A DNA stretch of 64,000 nucleotides, taken from positions 13,862,255-13,926,254 of the forward strand of contig OX328109.1 in the NCBI GenBank assembly GCA_946811185.2. The letters are read 5' to 3'. The notes below the pieces were generated by a model. That model saw only the letters and a program-made list of their open reading frames with translations, made no database searches and was not told the DNA's origin. Positions 1 through 13,500 of this stretch are shown piece by piece (the stretch's first letter is position 1; each line of letters starts with the position of its first letter). The position numbers and the translations under genes were made by a program. This stretch comes from Hippopus hippopus. Its lineage: Eukaryota > Mollusca > Bivalvia > Cardiida > Cardiidae.

Positions 1-1226
1 CTTTCACGGATTAACCTTAAAATCGATAGGGATCATTTACACTCCAAGATGAATGTCTGTACAGAATTTGAAGGACCTAGGTCAATTCTGTGTCTAGTTA
101 TCATCTGGACAAGGTTTTGTCTATATATCATTAAGTTGAAGGCCACTGTGACCTTGACATGTGATGGATTAATCTCAAAATTGATAGGGATCATTTACAC
201 TCTGAGATGAATATCTATACAGAATTTGAAGAACCTATGTCAATTCTGTGTCTAGTTATCATCTGGACAAGGTTTGGTCTATATATCATTAAGTTGAAGG
301 CCACTATGACCTTGACCTTTGTTGGATTAATCTCAAAATCGATAGGGATCATCTGCACTCCAAGACAAATGTCTGTGCCAAATTTGACAAACCTAGGTCA
401 ATTCTGTGTCTAGTTATCATCCGGACAAGATTTGGTCTATATATCAACATGTTGACTGTCACTGTGACCTTGACCTTTGACCGATTGACCTCAAAATCAA
501 TAGGGATCATCTACACTCCGGAACGCATGTCTGTGCCAAATTTGACAAACCTAGGTCAATTCTGTGTCTAGTTATCATCCGGACAAGGTTTGGTCTATAT
601 ATCAACATGTTGACGGTCACTGTGACCTTGACCTTTGACCGATTGACCTCAAAATCAATAGGGATCATCTACACTCCGGAACGCATGTCTGTGCCAAATT
701 TGACAAACCTAGGTCAATTCTGTGTCTAGTTATCATCCGGACAAGGTTTGGTCTATATATCAACATGTTGACGGTCACTGTGACCTTGACCTTTGACCGA
801 TTGACCTCAAAATCAATAGGGATCATCTACACTCCAAGACAAATGTCTGTGCCAAATTTGACAAACCTAGGTCAATTCTGTGTCTAGTTATCATCCGGAC
901 AAGGTTTGGTCTATATATCAACATGTTGACGGTCACTGTGACCTTGACCTTTGACCGATTGACCTCAAAATCAATAGGGATCATCTACACTCCGGAACGC
1001 ATGTCTGTGCCAAATTTGACAAACCTAGGTCAATTCTGTGTCTAGTTATCATCCGGACAAGGTTTGGTCTATATATCAACATGTTGATGGTCACTGTGAC
1101 CTTGACCTTTGACCGATTGACCTCAAAATCAATAGGGATCATCTACACTCCGGAACGCATGTCTATGCCAAATTTGACAAACCTAGGTCAGTTCTGTGTC
1201 TAGTTATCATCCGGACAAGGTAAGGT
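1..1226. repeat. 158-bp tandem array, about 7.7 copies
   Basis: GTCAATTCTG recurs at 81, 239, 397, 555 and 713 and continues at 158-bp steps to 1187. The units at 400-1200 are nearly identical; the two leftmost are more diverged. Continues past the left edge. Lies in the PNLDC1 intron after exon 16. Confidence 0.92.
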
Positions 1227-1306
1227 CTACCGACGGACCGACCGACCGACCGACATTAGCAAAGCAATATACCCCCACTTCGTTGAAGGGGGCCATAATT
1301 AAATGT
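1227..1306. repeat. Terminal piece of a bivalve-type element, GACC run and hairpin
   Basis: A run of (gacc) units (1231-1253) is followed by ATACCCCCACTTCGTTGAAG and GGGGGCCATAATT, a short hairpin end. I read the 158-bp array and this tail as one mobile element whose other end is outside the window. Confidence 0.5.
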
Positions 1307-1469
1307 GACTCGAATGATGGAATATATCTCTGAAAAAGTTTTAAAAAAAAAATGTTTGAAATGGAGAAAATTTTGGAAACCAGCATTTTCTCCTTTTCCC
1401 ACAATGTTTACAACAGCTTTATTCCTCAGCATCACCAAAACTTGAGGTTAAAGTTAATTTAAATCTTAC

Positions 1470-1573
1470 TAACAATGTGATTTAAACATCCTCGTATCAA
1501 ATTAATTTTGTTTCTGTATTTTGCCATGGTGGATAAATAGCGATGAAATGTACAAGGTGTGACATCTGCTGAT
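1470..1573 (-). CDS. PNLDC1: PNLDC1 exon 16
   Basis: Acceptor CATTCACAG. It encodes SADVTPCTFHRYLSTMAKYR then NKINLIRGCLNHI. The donor is either GTAAGA (exon end 1470) or GTTAGT (end 1474); I chose the stronger. No further exon was found to the left. Confidence 0.78.
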
Positions 1574-4500
1574 CTGTGAATGAAAAAAAAAAAAATTTTA
1601 CATTGTACCAAACAATTGTATTTCAACTCTTTACCACACAATTCCGAGTTTAAAGAGTTTGATGATCCTAAGGAAGAAGGCTTTTGAAAACATTGTGGGA
1701 AAAGGAGAAAATGCTGGTAACCAGCATTTTCTCCATTTCTCACAATGTTTTCTGCACTTCCAAAGAGAAAGTACAGTTTTTGAGATACACTGACTATGTG
1801 ACAAATATTTTTTGATGTGACAAATATCATTCGAAAGATATTTCATTGATTGTCTAAAAATGCTTTTGATTTTGCCAAGCCTACTCTAGAAATTTGTACA
1901 TAGTTTTACCTTGATCAAACACGATAAAGATCCACCCAACTTGTAAGCATTTGCACACAACAAAACATGGCCTAGTACATACACTCTGGTTTTGAAAGGA
2001 TGGCAAACATTGTGGATAAGGGTGAAAATGCTTGTAACCAGTGTTTTCTTCTTTTCCTCAGTGCCTTCAAAAGGCTTCATGTTTGTTATCTGTGTATTTG
2101 AAACAGTTTTGTACGAGGGGCATTTTAAAAGTCCTTAAAGTAAGGCAGTAGGCGCACAGGTTTTACATGCGTGTCATTGTAATGTATACCAAATAAAAGG
2201 CCAAATATTTGTCCGTACATCGGTGCACTTTTATCACAACTTGCACGTGCAAGTTTTGACCAATCAGAGGTAGAAATGAGCATGGTCAAGCACACTGACC
2301 AAAATGGCGGACGTGAATGGTGGCTCTGTGGCAGAGGAGCAACGTGCATATTGTAATATTCCCGGATTACACGGTTTCAACATGTTGGATGTTAAAGCCG
2401 ATTTGGATAAGATATAATGGAGATAATGCTCTGTCATACCAAGTGGTTGCATGGTGTATAAGACTATTTAGGTAGGGTAGGGAAAGCGTCAAAGATGGCC
2501 GCCGGTCAGGTCGTCCTCTGTCAGCCTTGTTGGAAAATGATGTTGCCTGTGTGAAATCACTCATTGACGCAGACGCAAGATATACAGTGCAAGATACCGG
2601 GCTTGAATTCGTCAGCTGTCTTTCAGATCTTAAAAGAACGGCTTCGGTTAAGGAAAGTTTGTGCGCAATGGGTCCCGCATTTATTGACTGATGAGCAAAA
2701 GAGGGACCGTGTTATTAAAGCGACAGAGCTTCTCCGTATGTATAAAGATTGTGACTCAAGGAGGTTGAAAGAAATAGTTACAGGCGATGAAACATGGCTG
2801 TACTTTTTTGAGCCTGAAAATAAGGAGAACAACAAAGTTTGGATACGCGAAAATGATGAATGGCCTCAATTAGCGCGTAGAAGCAGGGGTGTCAGGCGCA
2901 TTATGTACGCTCTTTTGATTCCGATGGCATGGTTGCCCAAGTTCCTGTCCCTCAACACGCCAGTGTAACAGGAGTATTTTACAAAACCAATGTCCTTTCT
3001 AAAGTGGTTAAGTACTACATTAGCAAGCGTCCACGCACAGGGGTGCACGGCATCCATCTGCTACATGGTAACGCACCGGCCCATCGCTCCGCTGTCGTTG
3101 AAGACTATTTGAAAGAGCAACACATTAAAACTTTACCACACCCCGCATATAGTCCCGACCTTTCTCCATGTGACTTTTGGCTGAACCCATACATCAAGGA
3201 GTACATGCGAGGTCGCCACTTTGAGTCGTGCAATCCTGTAGGCAGCGCGCTGTTCCAGTGTACAAACAGTATACCAAAGGAAGCGTTCAAAAATGCCTCT
3301 CAAAACTGGATCAGACGCCTAGAAAAGTGTGTGAAGAACAACGGAGAGTACTTTGAATGATTGAAATAAGTATGTACACCCTTAGTTTTACTATATTAAT
3401 AACCCACCATCACTTTAAGGACTTTAGAAAGGCCCCTCATAATTTTAAAAATTCTCTATAAAAAGGTTCAGTTATTTCATTTCTAGCCACAGTACTATGT
3501 AAAACCTTAATAAATTTTGTAAACAATAGGGATCAAGATCAGACTGCCATTAGCTGACAGCATAGATCAAGATCAGAACAAGCAGTCTGATCTTGGCTCT
3601 ACACTGTGTGTTATTTAGGCAATAACATCATTTAAACTGCAATACTTTGGTCTGTTTTTGTGATTGAGAAAGTCCATTTCTGTTATTTACGTTCAGAGAA
3701 TTGATGATAGCCATTGCAATAGGATTCATACCTCTATCGCCACTGATCACTGTTTCAACAATGAATATCTGTGAAAGCAGCCAGAAAGAATAATGTGTGA
3801 AGTTTTGGTAAAGAAGAATTCCAGGAAAGTATAGTTATGTGAAATAACTGAAATAATGTTGAAAGTGGCAATAAACACCGTATCATCAAATAATCATTTA
3901 CTCAGGGCTTTACAAGTTAAAAGTGAAGAAAAACTACTCACTTTATATCTAAGAATGTGAGAATGTGTGCCGTCCTTAAAAATACTGAAACAGAATAAAC
4001 AGAAATCATATCATAAATCCTACAGAGTATTTATCAAAGGCCAAAATTTAAGTTCATCAAAAGGATGGTGTTATGACACAAGAGGTACTTCTATTTATTT
4101 TTATTAATTTTTTTTTTAACATTTTAGCCATATCTGGGCAGCCAGTGCACCTGGCCATAAGTTAGTAGCATTTCTTTTATCAGTGATTTGTACAATGCAC
4201 TTCCCAAGTTTCAGACATAAACATCAAAATTGTACTCGGTGTAGAGAGGGCAATGGATTCTAGCAGAAAGCTACACTTTGTACTAAAATGAAATCTTTTG
4301 TGATGGTTAACATATTTTTTCATGCAAGGAAATAAGCCATGCTCTGGCAAAAGGGGGCTTAATGCATCTCTGTGATGCATGATACCAAGGATGTCATCAC
4401 ATTATCATGGATCCACTACATCCATTTTGTCTAACAAACAACTGAATCATGAGGTACACTGATCCTTTGACATACAGGAAATTGACCAACAGCGAAAAGT

Positions 4501-7500
4501 TTTGGCTCAGGTCAGCCTGCACAGTCCGTGCAGGCTGACCTGGGTCGATACTTTTCGCAGATGCACTTAGCCCCTTTTTCACAGAGCATGGCTCAAATGT
4601 TTGTGAGGGTATTTATACTTTGTCTTGCAATGAAATGCCGTGTGAGGGTTTTTTCTATCACATTTATCATGAAGTGTTTTGTGAGGGATTTTACCGATTG
4701 AATTGGAGTTTAATGCCGTTTTAACAACTTACGTCATATCATGGCAATCAGTGCACCTACTCATGTGTTTCCTGGCTTTCTCACACCAGTATTGACATAA
4801 CTTTCTTTCAAAGTCACTGACTATTTTCTCATATGCATCAGAGGTGAGAGGCGAAAAATCGCCAGAAAGAAAGTTTGCCTCAAGCTAGTATCAAACTCAC
4901 AAATACCAGGTCACGAGTCTGATATGCTAACCACTAAGCTAACCCAACTGGCTTTGAGGGAATTTATATTTTATCCTACGATGAAATGTTTTGTGAGGCT
5001 TTTTAAATTTTTTCCCACAATGAAGTGAAGAGGCTTGGTAATTTTGTCTAACAATGAAATACTGTCAATGATGATGCAGTACTTACCATAACCACACATA
5101 TAGGAATCCCAACCTGCCTCATGGGATAGATTTGAACCTACAATGTAAAAAAAATAAAATAACCATCTACTGTACAGACTAACTACATGTATATACCCAT
5201 GAACACATAGAAGAAGGGGTGACAAAAAGGAAAAACATCCCAGAAAAGGAAAACACTGTAATGAAACTGTGGACCTATATCATCATATTCGATATGAACC
5301 AAATCCTTTGAATGGTTTGGAAAATGTGAGTTATTAAGAATGTTTAATATATACATGAATATTGACTACAATGCAGGTATAGCGCAATAGTTCTTCCTGG
5401 ACTATGTCCTGGTGATCTCAATATGGGGGAAAGCTAGTACGGAGGGAGCATAATATAAAGAATTAGTAGAAAAATTCTTCTTTCTTTTTCCACAAGAGCA
5501 GAATGACATAACGTTATCTAATTTTCATCTTTATTTATGTCATGAAACTGATGTATGTTTTTGTCCATTAAGGTATTTCATTTGTTCATTTGTAACTTCT
5601 GTATTTTTCATGATTAATTCATTGTATGGTGTTTGACCCTGTTTTCAACATTATCTCAGTTGTATCGTGGCAGCAAGTGCATCTATCCATGCTTTCCTGG
5701 AGTTTCTTTTACCAGTACTCCACACAATATTCTTTCCAAGCTACTAGCTGCTTCCCACATGACCATTGTCGAAACAATGATCAGCGGTGAAAGAGGAATG
5801 AATCCTGTTGCAATGACTATCATCAATCCTCAAACGGAAACTGGCCAAGATGGGGATCGAACCAGCGACCCCTTGTTCTTATGTCCTGTATGCTATCGAC
5901 TGCGCTACTGGGGCTGTATTTTTCCTAGGGACATATTTAGACATATATATGACAATAATTACAAATCTTTCATTGAGCCCAGCCACGTAGCTCAGTGGTT
6001 AGCGTAACTGACTCGTGACCTGCAGGTTGCGGGTTCGATATCCGGTTGTGGTGAACTTTCTTTCCGGCAATTTTTTGTCTCTCACCTCTGATGCATGTGA
6101 GAAAAGTAGTCAGTGGCTTTGGAAAGAAAGTTGTGTCAGTACTGGTGTGAGAAAGCCAGGAAACACATAGGTGCATCACTGACTGCCATGATATGACCTA
6201 AGCTGTTAAAATGGCATTAAACTCCAATATAAACAAACAAACCTTTGATTTCATATTTGTTGTGCTGTTTGTTGTGCTGAATGACAGGCTGATGTAGAAC
6301 TACCTCCTGGCCCCTAAAACTGGAACAGAAATAGAATAAATGGCCTGAAACACACGAAAAGGGGCATTCGGACGTTTGCATAAAATGTCTTCCCGGATCA
6401 GCCTGCTCATTCCGCGCAGACTTATCCGAGATGACACTTTCCATTCTAATGTAACCTTCTGTTTTGTGCAAGTTTACTGTGAGACAAAATCTAATATAGT
6501 CGTAAAGTGCCATCTCGGATTAGCCTGCACAGGCTGATCCAAGACGACACTTAACTTTATGCAAATGTCCGAATGATCCTTTTCGCGTGTTGAATGATCT
6601 GGCCAAATGATCTTTAAACCTTTTACAATACAACCCAGAATTTTAGTGAGGAAGAAGCTTTTTGAAAAAATTGTGGGAAAAGGAGAAAATGCTGGTAACC
6701 AGCATTTTCTCTTTTTCACACGATGTTTTCTACCCTATGATAGACAATTTTTGATTTATGATTCACATTTATTTTGTCATCTGCAAGTGCTTAAAATTTG
6801 AACAAAACTAAAATTTTGTCAGTTGATGACAATTCAAATGTGGCTCAAATGCTGGAAATTGTCTTTGATAAGGAGAGAACATTGTGAGAAAAGGAGAAAA
6901 TACCAGAACGTTTTCCTTTTCCAGCAATGTTTTCAGGTGACATCTTGTAACGGTCATTTAAACTGGGGATGGTGTTGTAACAGGTTAAACAGAATCCCTT
7001 TCTTTGAAGATCCAAAGCAAGAAGGCCTTCAAAATCATTTTTTGAACGAAGAAAAAAAGGTGAAAACCAGCATTTTCTCCCATTTTGCATGATATTTTTT
7101 ACCCTTTCAAAGAAAAATAATACCATTCAGCCACATTTGATTTGTCTTCTAAAATGCTTTCAAATTTGGCATGTCTAATTTGATAAGTACTTTGCCATCT
7201 GGGTTGAGTAACAACATACATGTAGATAATGATACCTTGTTAAGCCATCACTGGTCAAATACCTCTATTTATGGCCCTACTGTATGTTCTGCTGTGAAAA
7301 ACATGTGAGAAAAGGAGTAATTGCATATAAAAAGAAACTGTTCCTTTCTCCACAATGTTTTTCATATCATTCAGCAGATATTTTCTGTTTGTCATTTTGG
7401 AAACAATTCTAATACTGGCTGAAAGAATAAATCTTACCAAAGAACTATGTCTGAATCAACTCTCTGAATCCCAACCTAACCCCCCATCTGTATCTATATT

Positions 7501-10500
7501 TAGCTTTTACAGCCCCTTTAACCCTTTACCACACAATCTCAAATTTTAACAACCCTGGGAAAGAAGCCTTTTGAAAACAATGTGGGAAAAGGGGAAAATG
7601 CTGGTAATATTTGGTTGGACAAATGCCATGATACCTTCACAAATCCTTGTTGTACTGTGGACCAAAAACAGTTTGAACTGTGTACATCAAAGAAACCCCC
7701 TGGATATGGTCTTTTCATTGGCATATATTGAAACAATTTGTACATGCATGAACATTTTTAACCCACTGAAGAAACAACAGCATACACAAAACTACTTCTA
7801 TGAACTTATGATTATAAGTCTATGAATGCAAGAAAATGCAAATAAAATTTTTTGGCAAATACAGGGTGAATTTGCTGAGAGAAATGGGGCCTTAGAGATA
7901 GAATTAAATTTGGGAACTTACCTATGTAAATCTTTGTAGAGGTTTTCTAAATAAGTTTTCTTAAACAATCCTGTAGACTCTAGTGGCTGGGAGATAAAGA
8001 AATTATTTTGTATAAACACGAATAAATAAAATAAAGTAAATACTATGTATAAAATGCAACAGTTATTATATGACTTAACTCTTTACCACACAATCCCGAG
8101 TGTAAACGACCTTAAAAAAAAAGCCTTTTGAAAACATTGTGGGAATAGGAGAAAATGCTGGTAACCAACATTTTCTCCTTTTCCCACAATGTTTTCTACC
8201 GTTCCCAAAACAAATTTCATTTTCTGAGCAACATTTATTTTGTCGTCTGGAAATGCTTTCAATTTGGACAAGGCTAAAATTTTGTCATCTGGTAAAGAGT
8301 TTTTGAAAAATCATAGGTACCAGTATTTTCTCCTTTTTCCCAAAATGTTTTCAACCCTTTCAAATATGTATCCCATCACTTCAGCCACATTTGTCATCTG
8401 TATTGCTTTCCATTTGGGCAAAGTTAAAATAATGTCATTTATTATATTCTTATCAGTGAATTACTGGGATTTCACAGTGAATAACACCACTAGTGATGAT
8501 AAATATGGTATCATCACTAGTGATGATACAGTTTCAGAATGTTTGCCGGAACTACCTTTTTCCTATGTTGCTCGTAATTATTGTGCCATTCTTGATAACT
8601 GTTAGAATAAAAAAGTGTGAATTAGGAATATTATGAATAGGATAATCAACTGGTTGTGTGTGATATTGAAAATCTGTCACTCCAATGGGGTTTGATGCAG
8701 TTTAAAAAATCGTCCTTCAAACTCGTTTTTTCAACTGCATCACACCCCATTCTAGTGACAGATTGTTAATATCACACACAACCAGTTGATTATCCTCTAT
8801 TTTGTATGAGTTAAAGAAACTATAGAAATTCATAGACAGAAGCACTGACAGTAATACCATGACCGAAATATACTACTTAAATTTTGCTAGGCATCAAAAT
8901 TTATACTGTATATCAATGACTCTTGGAATAATTTTTGAGATTTTGGTAATCATCATAACTTTATTTCATCATACCAATCTTGACCTGTCAGGAGCCAAAG
9001 AAGCACATAAGTACCAAACCCTTAATTCTTTACCAAATTACAAAATGTGGACTCTTCTTTTGAAAGCATCAGTTTTTCTTCAAAATGGTAGAAAACATTG
9101 TGAAATAATGCTGGCTATCAGCATTTTCTCCGTTTTACCTCGATGTTTTCATGAGTCTTTTTCCTGAGGGTTATTCAAGTGCATGATCTTTTAGCAAAAG
9201 AGTGAAGAACAAAATAAATCCTGTGCACGTCTTCAGCCAAAATAAATTCACAAGGAATATCTTGTGGTAAAAATAATGACATTGCTAGTTTTAGCAATTG
9301 CTCCATTTTCCTTGATACTGCTTTCTAAAAGTTTTCTGTTCCGCTGAACTGAACAAATGAAAGGTTCTAGGAGAGCAAAACAGTGAAACTCAAAAAGACT
9401 TCTGTGTTCTTATTCACAAACCACTCTTAGTCAGCCTAACTCTTCAGAATTTTCTAAATTTGAAAGTAACATTTGGTTTAGCAAATCAGAAGTTCTGTTA
9501 CTTTCAAATTTAGAAAATCTTCAGGGGTACGGAAATCCTACGTCCAACTTGTCCAACTCGGGAAAATTTGGCATCTGACAAGTGATTTTTTTTAATCTAG
9601 TTGTCCGCAGACAAGTAGAGAATAGGAGAAAATTTTTAAACAAGTATCTGTTGTAAACATTACGCAGTGAAATACAAAATGTTATTTCGAATGGTAAACA
9701 GAAGCCCGAGGTGATCGGAATTCTGGAAACGCAAAATTCACATTTGGTGTACCTGAGCATTCACCTCATACCACAGGGTTGGTATAATATGTGGCTGTTT
9801 TTGCACGTCGATTTTTTTACTTCAGAAAATGTCTGAATACTTTGAAGATCATGATTGTGGAGTAAAATATTTTTATCATTTTAGCACCGATTCTAAGATC
9901 TTTTACACCAATGTCGCACATGTGAATATTTTAGCCTTTAATCTGATGGTACATCTTCGGTGCGACTGGACCGTGGTTTAGGCATTATCTCCTCTGCCTG
10001 AAACAGTCTCAAACCAAAATAATGTGTAATTCAGCAATGTGTAAAATAGGAGGAAACGGATCGTTTTTTTCTTTATCAAATCTTTGAAGCAAATGGAATG
10101 TGAGAAGTGTGAAACCTTTGAAGCATCTGGTGGCTACAAACGTAAATATAAAACACACCATGACAAGGAATATGACAAACAAGAGAGTGTCCTTTTAACG
10201 AGGCGCGGTTGAATGCAGTTTAAAACTGTTTTGTTTTGGACAAGTAAGCTGCGTTGACGCACAAGTGGACTTTTTTAATTTACCTGTCTGTGGACAATTA
10301 GAAATTTCTGAGATTTCCACACCCCTGATCTTGGAGAATAAGTCTAAGAATGTTCTAAAGAATGGCTGGTGTAATACGGACCTTGACTCTTACATACCCT
10401 TCTCATAATGGCAGTGACATGTTTTGTATCGTATATCACAGGAAATATATTATGTATTTCTCTCTTGAACTCAGAGTATTTCGCTGGTAAAGGCTTGTGA

Positions 10501-13500
10501 AATTTATCATACAGCAAAAGAAGGTCCATAAACATGTTGTGTCCTATAAGAGGCTGAAAAGCAAAAGAAAATTTTAGATGATTGCTATCAACAAAAACAT
10601 ATGTTTCCCGCATGCGACCCTTAAACCCATGCTTTTACTTTAAGCATGGAGACTGAAACCTCCGTTCTGCACATTTTATCACATAACCTCCCTTGTTTTC
10701 AGTGTAATATACCCATTACGAATTTTCTTATCTCATACACATTTGATATCACATTTGTGTGACGTCATTTTTGACGTCATTTTGTACGTATTACATAGAA
10801 GTGAATGGGTCTTATGGATATTACCGCGGGTGCATTTATGAATGTTTTTACATCATTTAATCTATATTTTGTGAAATGTCGTTATGTGATAAAAAGAATC
10901 TGACATTTGTGGACGTTTGAGATAAAATTTCATTAAACTCGTCAAGGAAAAATGTTATTAAGCTCGCCAAAGGCTCGCTTAATAACATTTCCCTTGACTC
11001 GTTTAATAAAATCTTATCTCAAAAGCCCACTCATGTCAGATCCTATATATCTCATCGATGAAATAATTTTAGGATTAGATAAAGGTTAGGGGATATAGAG
11101 CTTAAACAGACTAACAGGACCGACTGATGGACAGACGAATGGACAGACAACTTTACTAAAAACAACATGTCTTCTCTATATTGTGTGTATGCTAAATGTA
11201 TGAAACAAGAGTATAGTCAGGTCGTCTGTGGATATATAATGTACCTACTCTTATTGCTTAGCGTAGTTATTGTTATATTGTTGATATAAATACATGTTTA
11301 TAATTCTTCAGAATATATTCCTGTATAATACTATATTTGTGTTACTTCAATATATACAACCTGCCAAACATACAGCATCCTAAACCAATTTCAGGTGAGA
11401 CATAATAATAGGTCTAGAAACTAAACAGATGTACATCAATCCTAGGTGGGGGAGTTTGCTAGGAACTAGCCTGAGTTACAGTCCGTTCATTTTTTTCCTT
11501 TTCTATCATTTGGACGTTGCTTTGTCAAAAATGACAGCCTGGGGACATTCGAAAACCATTCGCAGCGACATCTAGTTTACCCCATCACATAGTGGGGTAA
11601 AGTAGATGTTGCTGCAATCGGTTTCTTAAAATAGATGCCAAAATTCCAATAGCCTCAGTTTGATCACTTCCTGCCTGTGAGCCATCTTTGAAAATATATT
11701 AACAAAATATCAAACAAGTTATTCACAATGACTTTGGAGGATAGTTAGGTCTTAATTTATTTTTGATGGCACCAACTGGTCAGAAAAGTCACTCGTATAT
11801 AAAATCACCCCATTGTACTTGAATTAGTTGAAAAATGCGCGAATCCACCATAATCAACTTTGTGACATCATGCGATAAACAAGTCTATAATTAGATTATA
11901 GGCGCAAATGATAATCATGGGGAGACCCTTGAATGTCCCCAGGCGGTAATACTAATGGAAACAATAAATAGATAGAGCCAAAGATCAACAGTAGACCCCA
12001 TTTTAGGATCAAGTGTTATAGAGTAATTTTTAAATCATCACCGCCTGGACCCAGGCTAGCTAAGAACCAATAATCCCTGAATTACTACCCATGTACTTCT
12101 TCTTTAATTGTCATGAAGGCAACTTTAACTCTTTACCAGGAGACAAAATTATAGACCCAAACAAAATGAAAGCATTGGCAAACAAGACATCAAACTTGAC
12201 TAAAATGATGGGATTTGTTTATGAAAGGGTAGAAAATATTGTGGGAAAAGGAGAAAATGCTGTCTACCAGCATTTTCTCCCTTTCCCATAATGTTTTCAG
12301 AAGCCTTTACCTAGACTTGTTTATTTAACACAGGATTGATTGGTAGAGTAAGAGGTAGCTATTCAGATTTTATAATCTCACCTAACTATGAAATAATTCA
12401 TCACTGAATTAAGTTTTAAAGGCGATAGCTGGCAACTATCAATAAATAAGAAAGACAAATGTGAGAAAAACAAATTTTAGATGGCAATGACGGCCTTAAA
12501 ATTATTCTAACACTTCAAAGCAATATCAATGTGGTCTTGTGTCTTGCGCAGGGTAGCAGTTAGAAGTGTTTTTTAATCCTTTGTAACTCATTGTATTTCG
12601 ATGAAATGACACATCCAATATAATGTCACCAAATTTTGGTATTGAACTGTTGATCAATAGTTGAGTTATGGGAAAAGTCTACATACTTTTCAGACAACCC
12701 TCACGCCTGACTGACAGAGTATGTACATTGATTGACTGTATGGTATTTAATTCCGTTTTCAACATTTACTCAGATATATCACTGCGTCCAGTGCACATAT
12801 CCATGCTTTCCTGGAATATGTTTTACCAGTACTCTGCACAATATTCTTATTAAGCCACTTACTCCTCTCCCACATAACTAGTGTCGAAACAATGATCAGC
12901 GGTGAGAGAGGAATGAATTCTGTTGCAATGACTATCGTCAATCCTCGGAAAGAAATTAGTTGAGCTGGGGATCGAACCAGTGACCCCCTGTTCTCAAGTC
13001 CTGTACGCTACCACATGAGCTATCGGGGATCGGCGACAGAGTATGCAAATAATCATCTAAAATCTCTATACAAACAGGTGTTAACAACAGCCAAATTTCA
13101 TCCTACCTTTTCACATTCTTTCATTACTCTAAATACCCTGGTAAAACCCAGCATTCTATTCATAACTTCTTCAGTATCTTTGCCTTGGTCGTGTTTAACC
13201 TTGGTTTCACTTTGCACTCTCTGTTCCTCTGCTATCTTAGCTATGCGGACCTGTGATGAAACATGTAAAGTTCCTTAATGCTTTACCAGGCAAGACGACA
13301 AGAGCACCACATGCAGGTGCTAACGCTCCGCTGCCGTCGCTTTATTTTCAGTAAAATTCAAAGTCGAAAACAGGTAATATATGTATCAAAAACATTTTGA
13401 TGGTTACCTGCCATTGTTGTATAGGTTCCCATTTGATAGTTAACAAATTGTCAAAGTCTGAAGTATATATCTTCATCACTAACAGAGATATCATAAAATG

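Noticed and set aside
5985..6055. Functional tRNA gene at the SINE head
   Set aside because: Followed by a conserved SINE body and A-rich tail and repeated at other sites.
9521..9760. 79-codon minus-strand frame as a gene
   Set aside because: Lies within the CAGGGGT transposon end and shows no domain.
12091..12291. Many 60-120 codon open frames ending in FDRVENIVGKGENAGYQHFLL and similar
   Set aside because: All are translations of the TTAA-MITE hairpin. The same peptide appears in either orientation dozens of times and there is no sign of selection.
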